Part shown: positions 8,710 to 18,487 of the stretch, one piece after another | How the letters are laid out: each line of letters opens with the position of its first letter | How positions within the stretch are numbered: position 1 is the first letter of the stretch | Assembly (NCBI RefSeq): GCF_947331465.1 | Contig: NZ_CAMZOK010000002.1 | Span: 186,001 to 250,000 of the forward strand | Reading direction: 5' to 3' | Source: Shimia sp. Alg240-R146 | Lineage (GTDB): Bacteria; Pseudomonadota; Alphaproteobacteria; Rhodobacterales; Rhodobacteraceae | Length of the DNA: 64,000 bases | The notes under the pieces: generated by a model | The model's input: only the letters and a program-made list of their open reading frames with translations | The model's database searches: none | What the model was told of the DNA's origin: nothing | Translations under genes and position numbers: made by a program

Positions 8710-8728
8710 TTTCAATCAAATATTGAAA
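8710..8728. promoter_or_regulatory. LysR-type operator candidate in the lysR-xdhA intergenic region
   Basis: TTTCAAT and ATTGAAA form a perfect 7-bp inverted repeat separated by CAAAT. This matches the T-N11-A architecture of LysR binding sites and lies in the only shared regulatory region between the divergent lysR and xdhA genes, about 108 bp before the xdhA start codon. Confidence 0.55.
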
Positions 8729-8836
8729 TAGATTTGCAAAAACCCGCGTATCATCCCCCTATCAAGGGGTTTTACACTGCTTCCAAGGGCACCCTTGGTG
8801 CCGCCGGAATGCCAGCCTAAGAACAGGGAACAGCCA

Positions 8837-10306
8837 ATGACGCAGGGCGCAAAGGTCCGCACCGAGATCCGTTTTGTCCTTAATGGCCGTCAGATGCGGC
8901 TGTCGGACGTGGGTGCTGATGATACATTGCTGGATTTTCTGCGCATTGATCAGCGCCTGACCGGGACCAAAGAGGGCTGCGCCGAAGGGGACTGCGGCGC
9001 TTGCACGGTGATGGTGGGACGACTGACGCCCGAGGGGCTGCGATATGAGGTGGTGAATGCTTGCATTCGCTTTCTGGCCTCCTTGGACGGCTGTCATGTC
9101 GTGACAATTGAATACCTCGGCGGACCAAACGGGCGGCTTAGTCCGGTACAGCAAGCCATGGTGGATCATCACGGAAGCCAATGCGGGTTTTGCACGCCGG
9201 GCATCGTGATGTCGCTCTATGCCCTGTGGATGGAACATGAACGGCCCAGCGTGCCGCAGGTGGAAGTCGCCTTGCAGGGCAACCTGTGTCGCTGCACCGG
9301 CTATGCCCCAATCATTCGTGCGGCGCAGGCGGTGACGGAGTACGGCACCACCACTGCTGAGCATCTGACGATGGAACGAGACACAGTGACAACCATGTTG
9401 CAGGCTGTGCGCGACGGTGCGCGGGTCGAGGTCGCGAAAGAGGGTAACCGTGCGATCCTACCTGCGGATGTGGATGATTTGGCCGTCGTTCTGGAAGCTG
9501 AACCAAACGCGACGATTGTTGCTGGCAGCACAGATGTGGGGCTGTGGGTTACCAAATTTCTCAAGCGAATTTCTCCGGCGGTGTTTGTGGGCCATCTGGA
9601 AGGACTGAAATCCTTGGAGGTTCAGCAGGACGCGATCACGTTTGGCGGGGGCGTGACTTATACAGAGGCGCAGGACGTGATTGCGCAGTATTATCCGCAT
9701 CTAAGCGATTACTGGGATCGCATCGCCGGCTGGCAGGTGCGCAACATGGGCACAATTGGCGGCAACATCGCCAATGGGTCTCCGATTGGGGACACGCCAC
9801 CGGTTTTGATTGCTTTGGGCGCGTCGATCACACTGCGTAAAGGCGATGTGCGGCGGGTTTTGCCGCTGGAAGATTTCTTTGTGGCCTATGGCAAGCAGGA
9901 CCGCGCCGACGGTGAATTTGTCGAGAGCATCACAGTGCCGCGTATCCGCGATGGGCATCACGCGGCCTATAAAATTTCCAAGCGGCGCGAGGAGGATATC
10001 TCTTCGGTGGCGGTGGGTATGGCCGTGCAAGTCGATGCAGGCGTGATCTCCGAAGCTGTGCTGGCATTTGGCGGCATGGCGGCGACGCCAAAGCGCGCCG
10101 CAGCGGCGGAGGCAGCGATGATCGGACAGCCGTGGTCTGAGGCGACACTGCTGGCGGCCGCTGCGAAGTTGCCTGACGATTTCCAACCGCTTGATGATAT
10201 GCGGGCTTCGGCTGCTTATCGAATGACGGTGGCGCAGAACCTATTCCAGCGCTTTTGGCTGGAGCAATCCCGTGCTGAGGCGCAGCTGATGGCGGAGGGT
10301 CTGTGA
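8837..10306 (+). CDS. xdhA: Xanthine dehydrogenase small subunit (2Fe-2S and FAD)
   Basis: 489 residues. The N-terminal plant-type 2Fe-2S ligands are in EGCAEGDCGACT, the second cluster ligands in CGFCTPG and LCRCTGY, and the middle FAD domain has a dinucleotide site around IVAGSTDVGLWVTK followed by GTIGGNIANGSPIGD. This is the XdhA subunit that passes electrons from the molybdenum subunit to NAD+ during hypoxanthine/xanthine oxidation to urate. I chose ATG 8837 (AGGGA before it) over an in-frame TTG at 8795. The stop overlaps the xdhB ATG (TGATG), so translation is coupled. Confidence 0.93.
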   Translation: MTQGAKVRTEIRFVLNGRQMRLSDVGADDTLLDFLRIDQRLTGTKEGCAEGDCGACTVMVGRLTPEGLRYEVVNACIRFLASLDGCHVVTIEYLGGPNGRLSPVQQAMVDHHGSQCGFCTPGIVMSLYALWMEHERPSVPQVEVALQGNLCRCTGYAPIIRAAQAVTEYGTTTAEHLTMERDTVTTMLQAVRDGARVEVAKEGNRAILPADVDDLAVVLEAEPNATIVAGSTDVGLWVTKFLKRISPAVFVGHLEGLKSLEVQQDAITFGGGVTYTEAQDVIAQYYPHLSDYWDRIAGWQVRNMGTIGGNIANGSPIGDTPPVLIALGASITLRKGDVRRVLPLEDFFVAYGKQDRADGEFVESITVPRIRDGHHAAYKISKRREEDISSVAVGMAVQVDAGVISEAVLAFGGMAATPKRAAAAEAAMIGQPWSEATLLAAAAKLPDDFQPLDDMRASAAYRMTVAQNLFQRFWLEQSRAEAQLMAEGL

Positions 10307-12618
10307 TGTCTGAGACTGATTCTATCAAAGGCGGTGTGCACCGCGATATGGCCCACGATAGCGCGGCCAAGCATGTGACAGGCGCGGCGGATTATACCGA
10401 CGACATAGCCGAGCCCATTGGCACGTTGCACGCCTATTTCGGAACCTCGGATGTGGCGCATGCGCGGATCACATCGGTTGACCTGGCCGCTGTACGTGCG
10501 GCCCCCGGCGTGGTGGGCGTGCTGACTGCGGAGGACGTCCCCGGCGTCAATGATGTCAGTCCAACAGGCCGGCATGACGAGCCGCTTTTTGCCAAAGACA
10601 CTATCGAGTTCTGGGGGCAAGTGGTCTTCGCGGTTGTCGCCGAAAGCCGGGACGAAGCGCGACGCGCGGCAAGTTTGGCGCAGATCACTTATGAGACATT
10701 GGCGCATGTCACGGAAGCGGACGAGGCCATTGCCAAAGGGTATCCTGATGTAACCGCCCCCATGACGCTGCAACGCGGAGATATTGCCAAGGGGCAGGCC
10801 GAGGCGACCCATCGTATCAATGGGCAGATGCGGATTGGCGGGCAGGACCATATGTACCTTGAGGGGCACATCGCCTTTGCCATGCCCGGAGAAGACGACG
10901 ATGTGGTGGTGCATTGCTCCACCCAGCATCCCAGCGAAGCACAGCATATGGTGGCGCATGTTCTGGGCGTACCAAACAACGCTGTGGTGGTGAACGTGCG
11001 GCGCATGGGCGGCGGGTTCGGCGGCAAAGAAAGCCAAATGAACCAGTTCGCGGCCACAGCAGCTTTGGCAGCCAAGCGATGGAAAAGGCCGGTGAAAATC
11101 CGCCCTGACCGCGATCAGGACATGGAAAGCACCGGCAAGCGGCATGATTTTGTGGTCGATTATGATGTGGGCTTTGCAGACGATGGCCGCATCACAGCTG
11201 TTGACGCGCAATTTGCGGCGCGCTGTGGCTGGTCGTCAGATCTGTCGGGGCCTGTCACGGATCGGGCGCTGTTTCATGCCGACAACGCCTATTTCTACCC
11301 GCATGTACGGCTGAAAAGTCGCCCGATGAAAACCAACACCGTGTCCAACACGGCGTTTCGCGGGTTTGGTGGGCCGCAGGGCGTCGTAGGCGCGGAGCGC
11401 ATGATCGAAGAGATCGCCTATGCCTTGGGCAAAGACCCGTTGGAGGTGCGCAAGGCGAACTTCTATGGGGACACGGACCGCAATATTACGCCCTACCATC
11501 AAGAGGTTGAGGACAACGTCATTGAGCGACTGGTGGATGAGCTTGAGCGGAGTTCCGACTATCAGGCACGACGCCAAGCGGTATTGGATCACAACGCCAA
11601 GGGCGGCATCATTCGCAAAGGCATCTCTCTAACGCCGGTGAAATTCGGGATCAGCTTTACGGCGACGTGGTTCAATCAGGCGGGCGCGTTGGTGCATGTC
11701 TATAACGATGGCTCGATTATGCTCAACCACGGCGGCACAGAGATGGGGCAGGGGCTGAACACCAAGATAGCCCAAGTGGTGGCCGAGGCGTTTCAAGTTG
11801 ATATCGACCGGATCAAGATCACCAAGACGACAACCGAGAAGGTGCCGAACACCTCCGCCACGGCGGCCTCATCGGGCACGGACCTGAATGGGATGGCCGC
11901 GCTGGATGCCTGTGATCAGATCAAAGCGCGACTGGTGTCGTGGGCGGCTGAGGCGTGGGATGTGGCCGAGGATGCAGTGGTTTTTGTCGCCAATGCCGTG
12001 CGCGTAGGCGAACAGGAAATCGCGTTTAAAGACTTTATCTCAAAAGCTTACATGGCGCGTGTGCAGCTATCGGCGGCCGGGTTTTACAAGACCCCGAAAA
12101 TCCATTGGGATCGTGAAAAGGGTCAGGGGCGGCCGTTTTACTATTTTGCGTATGGCGCGGCTGTGGCGGAAGTGTCGGTGGACACTTTGACCGGCGAATA
12201 CCGTGTGGATCGCGCGGATGTGCTGCATGACGTTGGCAAGTCGCTGAACCCAGTGTTGGACAAAGGGCAGGTCGAAGGTGCCTTTGTGCAAGGTTTGGGC
12301 TGGCTGACGTCTGAGGAACTTGTTTGGGACGACAAGGGGCGGCTTAGAACCCATGCGCCAAGCACCTACAAGATTCCGTTGGCGGGCGATATCCCACGGG
12401 AATTCAACGTAAAACTGGCGGACTGGTCCGAAAACCGTGAGTTGACGATCAAGCGATCCAAAGCGGTGGGAGAGCCGCCGTTCATGTTGCCGATCTGCGT
12501 GTTTGAAGCGCTTGGCATGGCCGTGGCGTCGGTGGCGGACTATCGTGAGTGCCCGCGGCTGGATGCGCCGGCAACGCCGGAACGGGTGTTGATGGCGGTG
12601 GAGCGGTTGAAGGCGTGA
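10306..12618 (+). CDS. xdhB: Xanthine dehydrogenase molybdopterin-binding subunit
   Basis: 770 residues, the size of the molybdenum subunit of two-subunit bacterial xanthine dehydrogenases. Visible family features are HMYLEGH (substrate-channel region), RMGGGFGGKE (molybdopterin region), AFRGFGGPQG (substrate Arg and Phe), GGTEMGQG, and near the C-terminus VGEPPFML with the catalytic Glu. It catalyses hydroxylation of hypoxanthine and xanthine. ATG 10306 overlaps the xdhA stop and is preceded by GGCGGAGGG. Confidence 0.93.
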   Translation: MSETDSIKGGVHRDMAHDSAAKHVTGAADYTDDIAEPIGTLHAYFGTSDVAHARITSVDLAAVRAAPGVVGVLTAEDVPGVNDVSPTGRHDEPLFAKDTIEFWGQVVFAVVAESRDEARRAASLAQITYETLAHVTEADEAIAKGYPDVTAPMTLQRGDIAKGQAEATHRINGQMRIGGQDHMYLEGHIAFAMPGEDDDVVVHCSTQHPSEAQHMVAHVLGVPNNAVVVNVRRMGGGFGGKESQMNQFAATAALAAKRWKRPVKIRPDRDQDMESTGKRHDFVVDYDVGFADDGRITAVDAQFAARCGWSSDLSGPVTDRALFHADNAYFYPHVRLKSRPMKTNTVSNTAFRGFGGPQGVVGAERMIEEIAYALGKDPLEVRKANFYGDTDRNITPYHQEVEDNVIERLVDELERSSDYQARRQAVLDHNAKGGIIRKGISLTPVKFGISFTATWFNQAGALVHVYNDGSIMLNHGGTEMGQGLNTKIAQVVAEAFQVDIDRIKITKTTTEKVPNTSATAASSGTDLNGMAALDACDQIKARLVSWAAEAWDVAEDAVVFVANAVRVGEQEIAFKDFISKAYMARVQLSAAGFYKTPKIHWDREKGQGRPFYYFAYGAAVAEVSVDTLTGEYRVDRADVLHDVGKSLNPVLDKGQVEGAFVQGLGWLTSEELVWDDKGRLRTHAPSTYKIPLAGDIPREFNVKLADWSENRELTIKRSKAVGEPPFMLPICVFEALGMAVASVADYRECPRLDAPATPERVLMAVERLKA

Positions 12619-13433
12619 AACCCGCAGATATCATAGCGTTTTTGCAAATCGATCTCCCTGTTGTGGAAGTGTCGCTTACGCGTGTGCGGGGGTCTTCGCC
12701 ACGTGAGGAAGGTGCTGTGATGTATGTGTCGCGCTCAGGTATGGCAGGCACAATTGGTGGCGGGCAGCTGGAGTATATGGCGCTGGATGAGGCGCGTAAG
12801 CTGCTGAAATCCTGCGAGAATGCTGCGAAGATGGATGTGCCGCTCGGGCCGGAGATTGGCCAGTGCTGCGGTGGTCGGGTTGAGATATCCTTGAGCGTGA
12901 TGGGCGCGCATGCGCGGGTCGCGGCAACGGCGCGGGCTGCGGCAGACGCCGCCGCTTTGCCGCATGTTTATGTGCTGGGCGCAGGGCATGTGGGGCGGGC
13001 TTTGGTCAATGTGTTTCAGCACATGCCGGTTGCGTGTCATCTGGTGGACAGCCGCTCAGAAGAGCTGGGCATGAGCCATGCTGATGTGGCCAAATCCCTG
13101 ACAGCGTTGCCAGAATCTTTGGTGCGCTTAGCCCCAAAAGGCAGCGCTTTCATTGTGTTGACCCATGACCACGCGCTTGATTTTCTATTGGCGGCTGAGG
13201 CTTTGGCGCGCGGGGATGCGGCCTATGTCGGCATGATCGGATCGGCCACGAAACGCAGCAAATTTGCCAGTTTTGCCAAAGCACAGGAAAGCTTGGACGC
13301 GCAGGCATTGGTCTGCCCTATCGGCGCCTTGGGCAGCGGTGACAAGCGCCCCGAAGTGATCGCAGCTGCGGTGGTGGCAGAGGTGATGGCGGTTTTGACG
13401 GCCACATCTGTTGTGGCGCACGCAACAAGCTGA
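12615..13433 (+). CDS. xdhC: XdhC, molybdenum cofactor insertion and maturation factor
   Basis: 272 residues. The N-terminal domain has RGSSPREEGA and GTIGGGQLE with a conserved Cys pair (GQCCGG), and the C-terminal domain is a Rossmann-type fold around VYVLGAGHVGRALV. Rhodobacter XdhC binds Moco and delivers it, sulfurated, to XdhB; it is not part of the mature enzyme. The GTG start at 12615 overlaps the xdhB stop (GTGA), completing a tightly coupled xdhABC operon. No guanine deaminase or uricase gene follows in this window. Confidence 0.92.
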   Translation: MKPADIIAFLQIDLPVVEVSLTRVRGSSPREEGAVMYVSRSGMAGTIGGGQLEYMALDEARKLLKSCENAAKMDVPLGPEIGQCCGGRVEISLSVMGAHARVAATARAAADAAALPHVYVLGAGHVGRALVNVFQHMPVACHLVDSRSEELGMSHADVAKSLTALPESLVRLAPKGSAFIVLTHDHALDFLLAAEALARGDAAYVGMIGSATKRSKFASFAKAQESLDAQALVCPIGALGSGDKRPEVIAAAVVAEVMAVLTATSVVAHATS

Positions 13434-13505
13434 AACTTCGAAAAAACAGGTTCGGTATCGCGTCGGTATTGCGACTGTAACGCGTCGGTGCCGTTTTCGA
13501 CCCGC

Positions 13506-13910
13506 TTAGCGGCGATAGGTCAAGGCCAGGGCAATGGCGTGACGCAGTGCGTCTGTATCGAGCGGTGCATCCAGTGGGACATATAGCGCCCGATTGCCGT
13601 CGTAGGCGAACGCATCGCCAAACCGCTCACGCCACGCCTCGACCACGGTTGTCTGGCAATGCACCAGCATGGCGATGCGATCTGGCGTGTCAGCGGACCA
13701 GCCAAGGCGGATCGGAGTGCCGTCGCGCTTGGGCGGCGCAAAACTGGGTTGGCCCCATTTCAGACTTTCCTCTATCGGCAAGGCACCTGCTTCGGCGGCC
13801 GTGTCGCAAATCAAATCCCGCAAGACCCGCATGCCATCCTGCGGCGCCTTTGGAAGCGCCGCAAACGCCGGAGCGATCTGGGTCGGCAGGGGGTTTGCGG
13901 TTTTGGTCAT
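13506..13910 (-). CDS. DUF1801 domain protein
   Basis: 134 residues with the family features EESLKWGQPSF near residue 48, a central short basic strand and a helical C-terminus (DALRHAIALALTYRR). DUF1801 is a small YdhG-like fold of unknown biochemical role. Its start codon overlaps the stop of the upstream alcohol dehydrogenase-like gene (ATGA), so both are likely translated from one transcript. Confidence 0.75.
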   Translation of the reverse strand: MTKTANPLPTQIAPAFAALPKAPQDGMRVLRDLICDTAAEAGALPIEESLKWGQPSFAPPKRDGTPIRLGWSADTPDRIAMLVHCQTTVVEAWRERFGDAFAYDGNRALYVPLDAPLDTDALRHAIALALTYRR

Positions 13911-14989
13911 GGCAGAACAACGATGTTGCCGGTGTGCTTTTTGTCGATGAAAGCCGACTGCGCGTCTTTGAGATCTGCCAACGGATAGGACGCGGCAAGT
14001 GCCGGGCGAATGTCGCCAGCCTCGATATAGCGGATCAGATTGGGCATGACCGACAGGTCGATCACAGTGGATCCGGTGAACGTCAGGTCGCGCAGATAAA
14101 GCGTGCGCAAATCAAGCTCGACCATCGGGCCTGCAATGGCGCCCGATGTGGTCAAGCGACCACCGCGTTCCAGCATGTCCACCAGAGTTGGCCAGAAGTC
14201 TCCACCGACCACGTCGGCCAGCACGGTGATCTTTTCATCGCCAAGGGCTGCGCGCAGGTTGTCGGGTGCGCGTGGCAGGACGACGTCCGCGCCAAGGGCG
14301 GCGACGTCGGCGTGTTTTGCCTCTGATGCCAGCGCGATCACCCGCGCGCCGCGCCGCTTGGCCAACTGGATCACCGCGCCGCCAACCCCGCCGGAGGCGC
14401 CAGGCACAAGCACCGTGTCCGCTGCTGTGACGTGCGCGCGTTCCAGCATGCCTTCGGCGGTAGAGTAAGAGCAGGAGAATGTCGCCAGTTCCGCGTCCGA
14501 CAGGGAGCAGTTTACAGCCAGCGCGTTGCGGGCGGGCATGACGGTGAACTGGGCAAAGCCGCCATCCATCTCGGAGCCGAAATAGCCGGTTTTGTTTTTG
14601 TCCAGAAGGTCATCGGGATCGCGTATCCAGCAATCGGTGATGATGCGCTCGCCGATGCGGGCCATATCGACGCCTTCGCCAACGGCAACAATTGTGCCGC
14701 AGACATCCGCGCCCTGGATGCGAGGGAAGGTGATCGGTGCCCCGCCCCAGCTGGGGTCATCACCATCGGGCGTTTCATCGGTGGCGGTTTCGGTCGCGCC
14801 GGTGACGGCCTTGGAATACCAGCCCGCGCGTGTGTTCACGTCGGTGTTGTTCATGCCGCATGCGCCGACACGTACCAGAACCTGACCGGCCGCGGGCGTC
14901 GGCACTGGCCAATCGGTGCGCCATTCATACGCGTCCAGATCGCCGTGGCCGGTGAGAATCATCGCGTTCATGGTGGTGGGCAGGGTCAT
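13907..14989 (-). CDS. Zinc-type alcohol dehydrogenase / quinone oxidoreductase family protein
   Basis: A 360-residue medium-chain dehydrogenase/reductase. GACGMNNTDVNTR resembles the ligand region, and the NAD(P) site reads VPGASGGVGGAVIQLAKRRG. The C-terminal end DIRPALAASYPLADLKDAQ is usual for quinone oxidoreductase-like members. Conserved catalytic zinc ligands are not all obvious, so NADPH:quinone reductase-like chemistry is as likely as zinc alcohol dehydrogenase. It overlaps the DUF1801 gene by 4 bp. Substrate unknown. Confidence 0.85.
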   Translation of the reverse strand: MTLPTTMNAMILTGHGDLDAYEWRTDWPVPTPAAGQVLVRVGACGMNNTDVNTRAGWYSKAVTGATETATDETPDGDDPSWGGAPITFPRIQGADVCGTIVAVGEGVDMARIGERIITDCWIRDPDDLLDKNKTGYFGSEMDGGFAQFTVMPARNALAVNCSLSDAELATFSCSYSTAEGMLERAHVTAADTVLVPGASGGVGGAVIQLAKRRGARVIALASEAKHADVAALGADVVLPRAPDNLRAALGDEKITVLADVVGGDFWPTLVDMLERGGRLTTSGAIAGPMVELDLRTLYLRDLTFTGSTVIDLSVMPNLIRYIEAGDIRPALAASYPLADLKDAQSAFIDKKHTGNIVVLP

Positions 14990-15164
14990 GGCTGTGTCCT
15001 TTGCGTTCTGCTGGACGTGAGAAAACCACGGAGGGCGGAAAACTGATATACCGAAAACGACACGGTTGCATAAAGCCTGCGTTATGACCCGAGCAGCTCT
15101 CCCGTTTCCATTGCACGCGGATTACGATATCGCAAAGCTACCCCAGTTTAGCCGGACATTGATT

Positions 15165-17345
15165 ATGCACACCCCGCTCCCCATGACCCGAGATCTTGTC
15201 CTTGTGGGCGGTGGCCACACCCATGCGTTGGTGTTGCGCATGTGGGGGATGAAGCCTTTGGCCGGTGCGCGGCTGACGTTGATAAATCCGGGACCAACGG
15301 CGCCGTATTCCGGTATGTTGCCGGGCCATATTGCCGGACATTATTCACGCGACGAGTTGGAGATTGATCTGGTCCAGTTGGCTCGGTTTGCTGGCGCGCG
15401 TCTGATCATGGCGCCGGCCACGGGTATTGATCCGGAGGCCAAAACCATCAGCGTCGCGGGGCGCGGCAAAATCTCTTATGATGTGGCCTCGTTGGATGTG
15501 GGCATTCATGGGGAAATGTCATCGCTCGCTGGATTTTCAGAACATGGCGTCGGGGCCAAACCGCTGGATGTTTATGCCGCGAAATGGGCGACGTTTCTTG
15601 ATCAGGCATCTGGAGAGATCACGCCTGATGTCGCCGTGATTGGCGGCGGCGTGGCGGGCGTGGAATTGGCGTTGGCGATGGCACATGCGCTCAAGGCCAA
15701 GGGCGCTGTGCCCAAGGTGCACGTGATCGAGGCGTCTGAGCAGATCACGCGCCAGACGGCAGGCGCGGAGGCACCCTTGCGCAAGGCGATGGCGCGGTTG
15801 GGCGTCAAAGTGGTGACGCACGCGGCGGTGGCGGAAATCACTTCAGATGCGGTGATCTTGGCGGACGGCCGCCGTGTAGCCAGCCATTTCACAGTGGCGG
15901 CGGCGGGTGGATTTGCCCACCCTTGGTTGGCCCGTGCGCCTTTGCCGTTGACCGAGGGCGGCTTTGTGCGCGTGGATCACAGCCTTTTGGCCGAAGGGTT
16001 TGACGATTTGTTTGCCGCAGGCGACTGCGCCGAATTGGTGGACACGCCGCGCCCCAAAGCAGGGGTGTTTGCGGTGCGCGCCGCGCCGGCGCTGGCGCGG
16101 AATTTGCGGGCCGCGTTGACGGGCGCAAAGATGCAAAAGTTCAAGCCACAGGAAGATTACCTCAAGCTGATTTCGTTGGGTGGCAAGAAGGCGTTGGTGT
16201 CCAAGTGGGGGCGGACGTTTGCCGGAACCGGCCTGAAGGCGCCGTTGTGGCGCTGGAAAAACCACATCGACCGCAAATTCATGCGCCAATTCGTCAATCT
16301 GCCGCAGATGGCCGTGCCCAAGCCGCCGCGCGACGTGGCGCTGGGGCAGGCGGCAACGCAGCCGCTGTGTGGCGGCTGTGGCTCTAAGGTGGGCGCCGCC
16401 ACCTTGTCAGAGGCTTTGATGCAAGTGCCCCGCGAGGGCCGCGCTGATGTGCTGGCAGGCCCAGGCGATGACGCGGCGGTGTTGCGCGTGGGCGGGGCAG
16501 AGCAGGTGGTAACAACCGATCATCTGCGCGGATTTATCGAAGATCCGGGCCTGATGGCGCGGATTGCGGCGGTGCATGCGCTGGGCGATATCTGGTCGAT
16601 GGGCGCGGTCCCGCAGGCGGCGTTGATGTCGATCACCCTGCCGCACATGGCAGAGCCGCTGCAGGCCCGCACGATGGAGGAGATTTTGCGTGGGGCTGGC
16701 GAGGTGTTGAGCGCAACAGGTGCCGAGATCGTCGGGGGGCATTCCGCGATGGGCGCTGAGTTGAGCATTGGTCTGACGCTCACCGGTTTGTTGGACGGGC
16801 CGGCCATCACCAACGCGGGCGCGCGGACCACAGATGCGCTGATTTTGACGCGACCGATCGGGTCCGGCACGGTTTTGGCAGCGGAGATGCAGGGCAAGGC
16901 GCGTGGGCGCGATGTGGCGGCGATGTTGGCGGTCATGGCGACGCCACAAGGCGACGCAGCGGATGTCTTGCAAGGCGCAACTGCGAAGACCGATGTGACC
17001 GGCTTTGGTCTGGCGGGGCATTTGATGGCGATCTGCCGCGCGTCAGGCGTGGCGGCAGAGGTCGATCTGGACGCGGTGCCGATCTATGCGGGGGCGGAGG
17101 CGCTCGCAGCGGCGGGGCATCGCAGCACGATCTATCAAAACAACGTGGATGCCGCGCCGGTTGTTGGCGAGGAGAGCGCCAAGTCGGCGTTGTTGCACGA
17201 TCCGCAGACGGCGGGTGGCTTGTTGGCGGCTGTCGCAGCCGATCAGGCGGCGGCGTTGGTGGCGCAGCTGCGCAGTCTGGGGCATGACGCGGCGGTGATC
17301 GGGCGGCTCAAAGAGGGGGCGGCGTCGATCACTCTGACGCAATGA
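15165..17345 (+). CDS. selD: Selenide, water dikinase fused to an N-terminal FAD/NAD(P) oxidoreductase domain
   Basis: About residues 1-385 are an NADH dehydrogenase-like flavoprotein: LVLVGGGHTHA (FAD site), VIGGGVAGVELALAMAH (NAD site) and LFAAGDCAEL. The rest is SelD: CGGCGSKVG carries the catalytic Cys and Lys (E. coli GAGCGCK, the second Cys is Ser here), and GPGDDAAVL, GGHSAMGAE and KTDVTGFGLAGHL are family motifs. It makes selenophosphate from selenide and ATP; the fused domain may supply reduced selenium, but that is an inference. ATG 15165 is favoured; an ATG at 15084 is an alternative. The convergent mnmH overlaps its end by 17 bp. Confidence 0.9.
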   Translation: MHTPLPMTRDLVLVGGGHTHALVLRMWGMKPLAGARLTLINPGPTAPYSGMLPGHIAGHYSRDELEIDLVQLARFAGARLIMAPATGIDPEAKTISVAGRGKISYDVASLDVGIHGEMSSLAGFSEHGVGAKPLDVYAAKWATFLDQASGEITPDVAVIGGGVAGVELALAMAHALKAKGAVPKVHVIEASEQITRQTAGAEAPLRKAMARLGVKVVTHAAVAEITSDAVILADGRRVASHFTVAAAGGFAHPWLARAPLPLTEGGFVRVDHSLLAEGFDDLFAAGDCAELVDTPRPKAGVFAVRAAPALARNLRAALTGAKMQKFKPQEDYLKLISLGGKKALVSKWGRTFAGTGLKAPLWRWKNHIDRKFMRQFVNLPQMAVPKPPRDVALGQAATQPLCGGCGSKVGAATLSEALMQVPREGRADVLAGPGDDAAVLRVGGAEQVVTTDHLRGFIEDPGLMARIAAVHALGDIWSMGAVPQAALMSITLPHMAEPLQARTMEEILRGAGEVLSATGAEIVGGHSAMGAELSIGLTLTGLLDGPAITNAGARTTDALILTRPIGSGTVLAAEMQGKARGRDVAAMLAVMATPQGDAADVLQGATAKTDVTGFGLAGHLMAICRASGVAAEVDLDAVPIYAGAEALAAAGHRSTIYQNNVDAAPVVGEESAKSALLHDPQTAGGLLAAVAADQAAALVAQLRSLGHDAAVIGRLKEGAASITLTQ

Positions 17346-18369
17346 TTTTTGCGGCGGTGGCAGCGAGGGTGTCCTCGGACAGATCCGGCAAATCAAGCGG
17401 CTGCGCATCCGGCGCATGGGCGCGCGAGATGCGGCTGTAGCGCGGATCATAGTGGGTTTCGATCAGCTGTTGCGCCAAGGTTTCATAGTCGCCCGCGAGT
17501 GCCAACGCGTTCCAAGTCTCGACCTGTTCATGGCCATGATATCGCGTGAGTTGGCCAAGGATATCGGTCAACCGGTCACTGTCGGCAATCATGTCAGGAT
17601 AGGCGGTCAACAGATGGCTGGTTCGGGCCGCAAGCGGCGCGGTCACGCGCAGGTTGGGCGCGGCGATCATGGCTTGCCACAGCACCGGCGGGATGATCAG
17701 GCGGCCGATTTTAGAGCTTTCAGCCTCGACATAAACTGGACGATCGGGTGTCAGTTTGGCCATGCCCATCGCCAGACGGCTTTCGAAGGCTTTCTGGCTG
17801 GGCTGCGTGTCGCTCATTGGGCCAAACAGAGAGCCGCGATGTTCGGCCATGGCCTCAAGATCCAGCATCTGCGCGCCTTGTTCGGCGAGGTGATGCAACA
17901 GGCGGGTCTTGGCCGTTCCTGTGCCGCCGTCGATGACCACAACGGGGCAAGGCATCACGGCGTCATAAAGTGCTTTGGAGACCATGCGGCGGTAAGATTG
18001 GTAGCCGCCCTCGACCGTGTCCGCGCGCCAGCCAATCTGTTTGAGAATAATCGCAACCGAGCCCGAGCGTTGCCCGCCGCGCCAGCAATAGACCAGTGGT
18101 TTCCAGCCGCCGAGGCGATCAGATAGCGGGCCTTCGAGATGGGTTGCGACGTTGCGCGAGACCAGTGCGGCGCCAATTTTTCGGGCTTTGAACGGGTCGT
18201 CCTGCACATAGATCGTGCCCACGCGAGCGCGTTCTTCGTTGCTGAGCGCAGGCAGTGATATGGCTCCGGGAATGTGGTCTTCGGCATATTCTGCCGGGGA
18301 GCGGACGTCGATGATCTCGTCAAACGGCAGAGAGGCGAGGTCGGAAAGCTGGGTCAGCGCGAGGGGCAT
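17329..18369 (-). CDS. mnmH: tRNA 2-selenouridine synthase
   Basis: 346 residues, also called SelU or YbbB. The N-terminal rhodanese domain has IDVRSPAEYAEDHIPGA and the active-site segment YCWRGGQRSG (Cys near residue 95). The C-terminal domain has a P-loop in DGGTGTAKTRLL. MnmH replaces sulfur by selenium at the wobble 2-thiouridine of tRNAs for Lys, Glu and Gln, using selenophosphate from SelD. Pairing with selD, without selA or selB here, suggests that selenouridine is the use of selenium; selA/selB elsewhere in the genome cannot be excluded. Confidence 0.93.
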   Translation of the reverse strand: MPLALTQLSDLASLPFDEIIDVRSPAEYAEDHIPGAISLPALSNEERARVGTIYVQDDPFKARKIGAALVSRNVATHLEGPLSDRLGGWKPLVYCWRGGQRSGSVAIILKQIGWRADTVEGGYQSYRRMVSKALYDAVMPCPVVVIDGGTGTAKTRLLHHLAEQGAQMLDLEAMAEHRGSLFGPMSDTQPSQKAFESRLAMGMAKLTPDRPVYVEAESSKIGRLIIPPVLWQAMIAAPNLRVTAPLAARTSHLLTAYPDMIADSDRLTDILGQLTRYHGHEQVETWNALALAGDYETLAQQLIETHYDPRYSRISRAHAPDAQPLDLPDLSEDTLAATAAKIIASE

Positions 18370-18487
18370 GGGGGCGTCCGGTTGTCAGGGTGTGACCTGA
18401 GTAGTCGGTTTGGGCGTGGTGGGAAAGAGGCGCTGTCCGTTGACAAGGGGAGCGGGCGGCCCGGGGCTTGCGCCACGGGCCAACGGA

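Noticed and set aside
15165..18369. A selenocysteine system around selD
   Set aside because: Only selD and mnmH are present; no selA, selB or Sec codon was seen, and the SelD active site has Cys.
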